In this document: one piece after another, positions 37,801-42,005 of the stretch
How positions within the stretch are numbered: position 1 is the first letter of the stretch
How the letters are laid out: every line of letters starts with the position of its first letter
NCBI GenBank assembly: GCA_023248955.1
Contig: JAHFDP010000033.1
Location: 1-42,005, forward strand
Direction: 5' to 3'
Length of the DNA: 42,005 bases
DNA from: Deltaproteobacteria bacterium
GTDB lineage: Bacteria; Myxococcota; Myxococcia; Myxococcales; JAHFDP01
The notes under the pieces: generated by a model
What the model saw: only the letters and a program-made list of their open reading frames with translations
The model's database searches: none
Told to the model about the DNA's origin: nothing
Made by a program: the position numbers and the translations under genes

Positions 37801-37832
37801 CGGGGCATCCCTACAAGAATTCCGCGCCGTAG
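31854..37832 (+). CDS. Giant IPT/TIG-LamG surface lipoprotein (16 IPT units, 2 LamG-like domains)
   Basis: The protein has ~1992 residues. ATG 31854 is chosen because it gives a clean lipoprotein signal (SVAKVLITGIAAITASAC); the frame is open upstream to 31677 but that part is not signal-like. Fourteen IPT/TIG units of ~90 residues come first (to ~35720), each with LTVNGTNFV, a W-A-G strand and PGGGTS. A concanavalin A/LamG-like domain follows (~35721-36498; FLWLDGADATTITKNG, NWADKSGKGYD, and the end motif LAWKWGLKSALPSGHPW). Two more IPT units and a second LamG-like domain (~37042-37832) complete it. LamG-like domains often bind glycans or proteins, so this is probably a long stalk with two binding heads. 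Units 1-4 match those of the gene at 6932. Units 5-9 and 10-14 are a duplicated block. No Shine-Dalgarno is obvious. Confidence 0.86.
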   Translation: MTSVAKVLITGIAAITASACRSSVAPRESTGVASIAALTPSGATAGEGAFVLTILGEAFVEGSTILWNGTTRGVTFVSKSQLTTPISAADIASNGTANVSVVNTTPQGKRASNSVVFTINAPVPAADAISPDAVVAGGGAFTLTFTGDHFLQASLVQWNGDARSTTFVTRSKLTASISAADIAVAGVVTVTATSPTPGGGTTSARTLTIGNPAPTLNALDPGVATIGDNGVQVTLTGTGFVAGSVVELGPIARSTQFVDATKLVATFLATDLLFAGETNVTVVNGAPGGGTSNSKPFTVNAPAPIIATLVPSSVLVGSGAFVLSVNGNHFVPTSKVNWGNAALATTYVGSGQLTALVPASDSAVAGLVNVTVFTPSPGGGSTEPQLFTVTNPQPTLTLTSPTASFVGDAALLLTVTGTGFVATSAVSWNLSPRTTRFVNGGTLTAALLASDLTTAGTFNVAVTNPAPGGGTSGAQTYTVGNRVPTATSISPTAATVGDGAFTLTVSGTNFVNGSTVGFAGSSRPTSFVNSAEVTATITASDLSAAGTFNITVATGTPGGGTSGAQTLTVNNPAPSVVALSPNAALAGSGLTLTVSGAGFVSTSVVQWAFADRPTTYVNASQLTAAIFAGDLASSGSFNLTVTSPKPGGGTSSAATFTVNNPVPTTTSLSPSEINSGVASFILTVNGTNFVSGSTVSWAGVPRTTTFVNATEIRAAIGAQEVASVGMFSVAVTNPAPGGGTSNLQTFTANNPAVTISGFSPSSALAGASAFPLTINGAGFVAASSVQWNGAARPMTFIGPTQLIAAIAASDVAGTGTFNVTVTSPPPGGGTSAPAIFSVTNPVPTALSISPASASAGAAAFTITYNGTNFVAGSTVSWAGTSRTTSYVSATQLTATIGVADLANAGTFGLTVTNDAPGGGTSGAQKFTVNNRVPTTASMSPNSISAGAAAFTLTVNGTNFVNGSTVVFSGTSQPTTFVNSTQLTALIPASDLIMAGLFNVTVATGTPGGGTSDAQLFTVNNLLPTISSISPAAANAGDLLLTLTVNGTNFVASSTVQWAGASRTTTYVSGSKLTAVISTSDLSIAGTFNVTVDNPSPGGGTSGAQTYTVNNLVPTLTNLTPAVVTDGNGALTLTVNGTSFVAGSTVNWAGASRTTTYVNASSLTAAISTSDLSVAGTFSVTVTNPAPGGGPSGAQTLTVNNPVPTTSNIIPIAATAGASAFTLTVNGTNFVGSSTVRWAGASRTTTYVSATQLTASIAAADVAGAGSFSVTVFSSAPGGGTTGAQAFLVNPAGGFLWLDGADATTITKNGSNQVSNWADKSGKGYDAFQASTAKRPNYGSTTQNGVPVLSFTGSSAQVLRFPSSTPVTSYSGFCVYDLPTTMNYAAGRYYPLAFGGVTNTTGLYSLVEIGDVSSRDANGLNIAGGFGNVALAAYSGISSSGVWQVLSWVSGSTHNTSVFSTGNAATITNPGSDVAWNFTLGSGSDGDFGGIGGLSWDGHYQDTNVAEIRVYNRQLNTSERQLIEGVLAWKWGLKSALPSGHPWKNTAPYNVAPTMTNMLPTFALQNASAITLTVNGTNFASNSIVNWGGAARTTTYVNPVKLTAAISTSDFNTAATTSVTVTTPAPGGTSAGLNFSVSATNPVPAVTSLNPTFVTAGASAFTLTVNGTNFIAGSMVNWAGSARTTTFVNETQITATINTADIATAGSFNVTVTNGTPGGGTSGSTTFSVRVVGLVLWLDAADATTITKNGGNAVSNWADKSGNGYNATQAITSQMPNYGSITKNGSPVLSFTAANSQILFYPNTPALSSMSVFAVFNLPSAMDYTNNGYFPINFGGNSNTTGKYTGVAFGHYASGNANGISIYGGFGNDAQAALTGIANSGVWQVLDWVSGSTHTTNVWSNGTAATMTYPGGDVAWNLKLGSGNTNDFGGIGGEVWGTGPYQTPYVDSYVAEIRVYNRQLTTFERQLTEGQLAWKWGLQASLPSGHPYKNSAP
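33027..35720 (+). repeat. Five-unit IPT block duplicated in tandem (2 x 1347 nt)
   Basis: IPT units 5-9 (33027-34373) and 10-14 (34374-35720) are exactly equal in length, 449 codons each. Corresponding units share private features: 6 and 11 both have RVPT, NFVNGSTV and VATGTPGGGTS; 8 and 13 share VTNPAPGGG; 9 and 14 share AGASAF and DVAG. This indicates duplication of a five-unit block followed by divergence. Confidence 0.75.
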
Positions 37833-37931
37833 CTCCTGGTTTTGAAGGAACCCCGATCAAATCCGGCCGATGTCCGGCACGGCTGTTGTTAAACGATAGA
37901 CAGTAGTACCCTATAGCCCAAAGGAGTTCCT

Positions 37932-38576
37932 ATGAAAGCCTCTGGCCCTTTTGCGCTTCTTTTCGCCGCAAGCACCTTGCTCGCGAGCGAGACGCGACCC
38001 AAGATGTGCCCGCCGGGCACCTTCGTCGGATCTTCCTGGGGGAAGCGCACCTGCGCGCTCTGTCCGCCCGATACCTTCTCGGCCACCCCTGACTCCAACC
38101 AGTGCATACCGTGTCCGCCGGGGACCCGCGCGCCCAACGCAGGCTCCACCGCTTGTGCGATTCCACCGCCGTCGCCAGCCTGCCCACCGGGTACCTCCAA
38201 GAGCAGCGATGCCTCCGGAAAGCGCACCTGCGCGCTCTGTCCGCCCGATGCCTTCTCGGTCACCCCGGACTCCAACCAGTGCACACCGTGTCCGCCGGGG
38301 ACCCGCGCGCCCAATGCGGGCTCCACCTCCTGCGCGACGACGCCTTCGAGCCCGCCAGCTGCGCCACCACAGCCATCCAACTGCACGCCGGGCACCGCCC
38401 CGCGCGCTGATGGAACGTGCGCGCCATGCGCGCCGGGAAAGTTCACAGCCATCGTGGGCGCTCTGCTGTGTCTGCCCTGCCCGGCCGGTACGTTCGCGCC
38501 CTATGCCGGTTCAATCGCGTGCAGTCCCTGCCCGCCGGGACGCCAATCGGCCGCCGGCGCCGTGGCTTGTGAATAG
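37932..38576 (+). CDS. Small secreted Cys-rich protein (GCC2/GCC3, ephrin-receptor-like repeats)
   Basis: This 214-residue protein has a Sec signal peptide (ALLFAASTLLASE) and a good AAAGGAG 8 nt before the ATG. The mature chain is made of Cys-rich repeats of the CPPGT-(F/R)-A...C-x-x-CPPG type seen in GCC2/GCC3 and ephrin-receptor-like modules (CPPGTFVGSSWGKRTCALC; CIPCPPGTRAPNAGSTAC; CAPCAPGKFTAIVGALLC; CPAGTFAPYAGSIAC). Pro-rich linkers separate them. Cysteines appear in disulfide-like pairs, so an extracellular, rigid binding module is likely. Two copies of a 59-residue unit are nearly identical. It sits between the two LamG giants and may be transcribed with them. No function is recognised. 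Confidence 0.83.
   Translation: MKASGPFALLFAASTLLASETRPKMCPPGTFVGSSWGKRTCALCPPDTFSATPDSNQCIPCPPGTRAPNAGSTACAIPPPSPACPPGTSKSSDASGKRTCALCPPDAFSVTPDSNQCTPCPPGTRAPNAGSTSCATTPSSPPAAPPQPSNCTPGTAPRADGTCAPCAPGKFTAIVGALLCLPCPAGTFAPYAGSIACSPCPPGRQSAAGAVACE
38043..38340 (+). repeat. Internal 177-nt tandem duplication in the Cys-rich gene
   Basis: AAGCGCACCTGCGCGCTCTG occurs at 38043 and again at 38220, and ~115 nt downstream of each start match with few changes. The offset is 177 nt (59 codons), keeping the frame. The second copy carries small changes such as GATACC to GATGCC. Confidence 0.85.
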
Positions 38577-38686
38577 ACAAAATGGTTGGGCTCGGCTTGA
38601 CGGGCAAGTGAAGTGACGGAATTGGTGGCCTGAGGAGAACAATAGAATGGGGCGCTTTGTGCGATAATGAACCAATAGGCTATTTC

Positions 38687-38691
38687 GGAGG
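38687..38691 (+). promoter_or_regulatory. Ribosome binding site deciding a TTG start
   Basis: GGAGG lies 4 nt before TTG 38696. No ATG or GTG in this frame sits near the signal-peptide coding region, so the TTG is the best start for the large gene that follows. The spacing is slightly short. Confidence 0.6.
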
Positions 38692-38695
38692 TACA

Positions 38696-41600
38696 TTGAA
38701 CGCTCGCCATTCGTGGTTGTGCGCTCTTCTCGCGGTAGCCACGACCGTCGCGGCTTGCGATCAGCGGGTGGCCGGGGCCGATCGCGCGCCTCGTCTCGGA
38801 AACGCCAGGTCGGCCGTCAACCCGACGCTTTCCCCTGCCAACGTGACGCTGTCGCAGGGACAAACGCAGCAGTTCACCGCAACCGGAACCGGGCCTTATA
38901 CCTGGGCATTGCAAGTGAGCCCCTCGGGCAGCATCAGCAGCGCTGGTCTCTACACGGCGGGTAGCCCCGGTTCTAGCGGTGCCACGGACACCGTTACGGT
39001 CACCGACACGGGCGCTGGCAACAGCACCGGCACGGCCACGGTCACAATTTCCAAGGGCGTCAATGCGTTTAGCAACGGTGGCGGCAGCAACGGCGTCGTC
39101 GCCGGCAACGGATTTCCGATTTTGAGCAACACTCGGGCCACAAAGAAGGCTGCGCAAACGTTCCAGGCGGCCGCACCGGTTGGTGGCGCCACGCAGGCCA
39201 TGGTGACGCTGGTGGCCGTGGACATGATTCGGGTCTCGGGCGGAAGCGGACAAAACATCAAGGCGGAGATTCATAGCCTCACGGGTTCCGGCGGGATCGA
39301 CGATCAGGGGACTTCGAATGCTTTCGCAACGGGCACGGTGGATGCGCAGACGGCGTTGCCGACGCTGAATCTGAAAACGCGCGTGTTGATTCCCATGACC
39401 CCGGGTACGGCGTTGACGGTGGGGACAAACTACGCGGTCATCATCAAACCCGACGTGGCTGGGACCTTGAATGCTTTCGTGAGCGCAACCCCAGCGAACG
39501 ATCCCAACGGCGGCGTCGCCTGGTGGTATGCGAAGCGATACCTCCCAGGTGGCTGGGTGGGGCGCGGCATCCTTTCTACCGGCCCGGCAGATTACACCAA
39601 GGATACCACGCACAACCTCTCGGGCAACGTTTTTATGGGTGAGGTTTACCCGGCGCCGACAACCTCCAGTATTAGTCCGAGTTCGGCCACGGCGGGTGGG
39701 GCGGGCTTTACGCTGACGGTCACCGGGACCAACTTTTTCGGGGCCTCGACGGTGAAGTGGGGCGGCAGTGCGCGCACCACGACCTACGTCAGCGCGACGC
39801 AGTTGACCGCCGCAATCAACGGCGCGGACATCGCGAGCAGTGGCACGACGAGCGTAACCGTGACCACACCCGCACCTGGCGGCGGTACGTCAGGCGGGCA
39901 GACTTTCACGGTAAGCAACAGCGCGTCCAAGTATGGTTTCCCTTTTCCGACCGGATCGGTTCGGGCGACGATCTGCTCTGGCGCGATGCTGGTCCAGCTT
40001 CAGGACGCGGGTGGCAACGCCATCACGAACTCAACGGGCGGCAGCCTGATCGTCGCACTTTCTCGAACGCTCCAAGGCGGCGGCAGTCCCACCGGAACGA
40101 CGACCTACTATTCGGATTCAGCCTGCGCGTCGCAGATTTCGGCGCCGTTGACGGGTTTCACGATCGCCGCGGGGACCAGCACCAACACGTTCTACTTTAA
40201 GCATTCAGCGCAGGAGAATCTCACCATCACCGCGGCGGATGGAAGCGGCCAAGGCTACACCAGCGCTACCGCGAACGTGGTCGTCATGCTCAGCAGCATT
40301 CTCGCGGGGAAGACCAACATGAAGTTTTGGCTCAAAGCTGATTCGATTGGTCTGGGAAACAACGCAGCGGTCCCAACTTGGAGCGACAGCTCCGGCAACG
40401 GATACACCTGGACGAGCTCGGGCTCTCCGACCTACACGACGGCAGATAGCGCGCTGAACAATCAGCCAACCGTCAAGTTTGTCGGTTCCAGTGCCCAGTT
40501 TTTTACGAGTGCCTACACCAATAACTACATCACCGGGACCAATCCGTGGACCCTGACGGTGGTGGAGATTCAGGATGCCAGTGGGTGTTGCTCGAACTTC
40601 CTCTCCTGGTATCAGACCGGTGGACCAGGTGACGAAAACATCCAGGTCGCCAAGAGCGGCGCGCTGATGAATCTTTGGGCGGGCTCCGAGCTGTTCGGTG
40701 TGTCTGACGGAACCGCGTTGGGTACGGCGTACGTCACGGTTTGGCGTCGCATATCTTCGAATAGCTGGGACGTTCGGGTCAATGGTGTCCAGAAGGGCAC
40801 GTCGTCGAGCACCGTTAGCCTCGGAACGCCGACGAACAACCTGCACAACGCCCAATTCACCATCGGAGCTGACGCGGACACGAGCGTGCAACGTTTCACC
40901 GGCCGTATTTCGGAGATGGTGCTCCATTCCACCAACCTTTCCAACAGCGATCTATCGAATGTCGAATGCGAGCTTGGAGACAAGTATGGTGTTTCTGTCT
41001 CTGGTGGCTGTACGAGTGGGTCCACAGCATCTATTTTGGCTTATTCCGCTTCGGTATCGCTGGTTGGAAAGACACTCTGCTCCGGTGTCATGACGGTGCA
41101 GCTACAAAACATCTATGGGGACTCCATCGCCAACTCGACGGGAAGCGCGGTCACCGTTGCCTTGTCGACCAAACTGCAAACCGGTGCGAGCACCACGGGG
41201 ACCACCACCTACTATTCAGATTCTACCTGCACGACGCAGATTAGCAGCCCCTCGACTGGATTTACGATTGCCAATGGATCGAAGTCCGCCAACTTTTATT
41301 TCAAGCATTCCGCGGTTGAAAACATCGTCGTTGCCGCCGTCGATGGCAGCGGTCACGGGTATGCACCCACCAACGCCAACGTAACGGTAGCTAACAACAA
41401 GTATGCGTTTACAGTAGCGGCAACAACGCTTAGCACGACCGCGTGCACTGGTGCGATGACCGTGCAACTTCAGGATCCAAACTCCAGCGCGTTGACCAAT
41501 TCCACGGGTGGCGCGCTCGTGGTCGCACTGTCACGGACACTCCAGGGTGGCGGCTCGCCCGCGGGCACTACCACCTACTATTCGGACGTGGGCTGCGTCA

Positions 41601-42005
41601 CCCAGATTTCCAGCCCCTCGACTGGGTTCAGTATCGCCAACGGGTCCAATTCTAACACTTTCTATATGAAACATTCGGCGGTGGAGAACATCACGGTGAC
41701 CGCGGCCGATGGCAGCGGAAATGGCTACACCAGCGCCACGACGAACGTGACCGTTTCGAATAGCTATCTGACGTTGAAGACCAACATGAAGTTTTGGCTC
41801 AAGGCCGATTCGATTGGTCTGGGAAACAATGCCGCGGTCTCGACTTGGAGCGACAGCTCCGGGAACGGGTACACCTGGACGAGCTCTGGCTCGCCGACCT
41901 ACAAGACGTCCGATAGCGCGCTGAACAATCAGCCAACCGTCAAGTTTGTCGGTTCCAGTGCCCAGTTTTTTACGAGTGCCTACACCAATAACTACATCAC
42001 CGGGA
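38696..42005 (+). CDS. Giant Ig/IPT-LamG surface lipoprotein, 3' end outside window
   Basis: The frame is open for 1103 codons from TTG 38696 to the window edge. The signal [20 protein letters not shown] gives a lipobox (VAAC). An Ig-like domain ([19 protein letters not shown]), an anchor-like beta domain ([32 protein letters not shown]) and one IPT unit match the start of the gene at 3023. Next are a filamin-like bacterial surface repeat (~39931-40290; [34 protein letters not shown]), a LamG/concanavalin-like domain (~40308-41010; [18 protein letters not shown], ending [11 protein letters not shown]), two more filamin-like repeats (~41029-41757), and the start of a second LamG-like domain nearly identical to the first. 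It was probably assembled by module duplication. An adhesion or glycan-binding role is inferred. Confidence 0.84.
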   Translation, partial: MNARHSWLCALLAVATTVAACDQRVAGADRAPRLGNARSAVNPTLSPANVTLSQGQTQQFTATGTGPYTWALQVSPSGSISSAGLYTAGSPGSSGATDTVTVTDTGAGNSTGTATVTISKGVNAFSNGGGSNGVVAGNGFPILSNTRATKKAAQTFQAAAPVGGATQAMVTLVAVDMIRVSGGSGQNIKAEIHSLTGSGGIDDQGTSNAFATGTVDAQTALPTLNLKTRVLIPMTPGTALTVGTNYAVIIKPDVAGTLNAFVSATPANDPNGGVAWWYAKRYLPGGWVGRGILSTGPADYTKDTTHNLSGNVFMGEVYPAPTTSSISPSSATAGGAGFTLTVTGTNFFGASTVKWGGSARTTTYVSATQLTAAINGADIASSGTTSVTVTTPAPGGGTSGGQTFTVSNSASKYGFPFPTGSVRATICSGAMLVQLQDAGGNAITNSTGGSLIVALSRTLQGGGSPTGTTTYYSDSACASQISAPLTGFTIAAGTSTNTFYFKHSAQENLTITAADGSGQGYTSATANVVVMLSSILAGKTNMKFWLKADSIGLGNNAAVPTWSDSSGNGYTWTSSGSPTYTTADSALNNQPTVKFVGSSAQFFTSAYTNNYITGTNPWTLTVVEIQDASGCCSNFLSWYQTGGPGDENIQVAKSGALMNLWAGSELFGVSDGTALGTAYVTVWRRISSNSWDVRVNGVQKGTSSSTVSLGTPTNNLHNAQFTIGADADTSVQRFTGRISEMVLHSTNLSNSDLSNVECELGDKYGVSVSGGCTSGSTASILAYSASVSLVGKTLCSGVMTVQLQNIYGDSIANSTGSAVTVALSTKLQTGASTTGTTTYYSDSTCTTQISSPSTGFTIANGSKSANFYFKHSAVENIVVAAVDGSGHGYAPTNANVTVANNKYAFTVAATTLSTTACTGAMTVQLQDPNSSALTNSTGGALVVALSRTLQGGGSPAGTTTYYSDVGCVTQISSPSTGFSIANGSNSNTFYMKHSAVENITVTAADGSGNGYTSATTNVTVSNSYLTLKTNMKFWLKADSIGLGNNAAVSTWSDSSGNGYTWTSSGSPTYKTSDSALNNQPTVKFVGSSAQFFTSAYTNNYITG
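40310..40538 (+). repeat. LamG module segment, copy 1 (partner at 41777-42005)
   Basis: These 229 nt align without gaps to 41777-42005 at an offset of 1467 nt (489 codons). Thirteen differences fall in the first 135 nt, while the last 94 nt (from 40445) are identical. This is the first part of the LamG-like domain. Confidence 0.9.
41777..42005 (+). repeat. LamG module segment, copy 2, running off the window
   Basis: This is the second copy of the 229-nt segment at 40310-40538. Identity is complete from 41912 to the last base of the window, so the match probably continues beyond it. Confidence 0.9.

Noticed and set aside
36066-37808. Minus-strand frames opposite the LamG domains
   Set aside because: Shadows of the plus-strand giant; no signal peptide or domain.
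37886-37916. Promoter ahead of the Cys-rich gene (TTGTTA with CCTATA-like -10)
   Set aside because: Spacing and -10 match are poor; not strong enough to list as a feature.

Overview
The window looks like an accessory surface-protein region from a Myxococcota (deltaproteobacterial) chromosome. One protein (15509-18064) ends in a MYXO-CTERM-like tail (Cys, hydrophobic stretch, Arg cluster). The other families, namely CWG-type RCC1 propellers, IPT/TIG ladders, Cys-rich 'CSDGIKNG...DCGG' repeats, an Rhs giant and an ECF-type sigma factor followed by a membrane protein with a TPR-like tail, are typical of large myxobacterial genomes. The DNA is GC-rich by eye, with more AT-rich stretches in the Rhs gene and in the second half of 15509-18064. 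No tRNA, rRNA, CRISPR array, transposase or prophage gene was seen.

Layout. (i) 1-1640: the 3' end of a beta-barrel-like gene, an ECF-like sigma factor and its membrane partner, followed by a REP/BIME-like double palindrome (1649-1769). (ii) 1791-11383: an eight-unit PQQ-type propeller lipoprotein, then two giant lipoproteins combining IPT/TIG and RCC1 repeats. (iii) 11486-19151: a small minus-strand Ig-fold lipoprotein, then a plus-strand trio: an NHL-type propeller lipoprotein, the MYXO-CTERM protein and a di-heme cytochrome c fused to a DM13 domain. (iv) 19162-31543: a minus-strand cluster of a tail-collar-domain protein, a BIG2/ZU5-like lipoprotein, a clan GH-D-like glycosidase, a 2210-residue Rhs lipoprotein and a TolB-like propeller. 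(v) 31854-42005: a 1992-residue IPT/LamG lipoprotein, a small Cys-rich protein, and a large IPT/LamG protein cut by the window edge.

Two themes run through the window. First, nearly every gene encodes an exported protein, mostly with a lipobox, built from propellers or Ig-like folds, so the locus looks like a repertoire of cell-surface or secreted adhesive/recognition proteins. Four giants form a two-by-two module swap: two N-terminal types (Ig plus anchor-like domain; a four-unit IPT block) are each found with two C-terminal types (14-unit RCC1; LamG/concanavalin-like). Second, the locus shows many signs of recombination. A ~187-bp direct repeat brackets the glycosidase-Rhs-TolB segment and leaves gene fragments at both ends, a five-unit IPT block is duplicated at identical length, and a LamG module is duplicated with a 94-nt identical tract.

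The most unusual gene is the Rhs protein. It has a lipoprotein signal, four Cys-rich repeats, an NHL propeller and YD repeats. Its ~110-residue tip has a His/Cys arrangement resembling caspase-like (clan CD) peptidases, and no obvious immunity gene lies beside it. All functional statements come from reading motifs by eye; no database search was possible.
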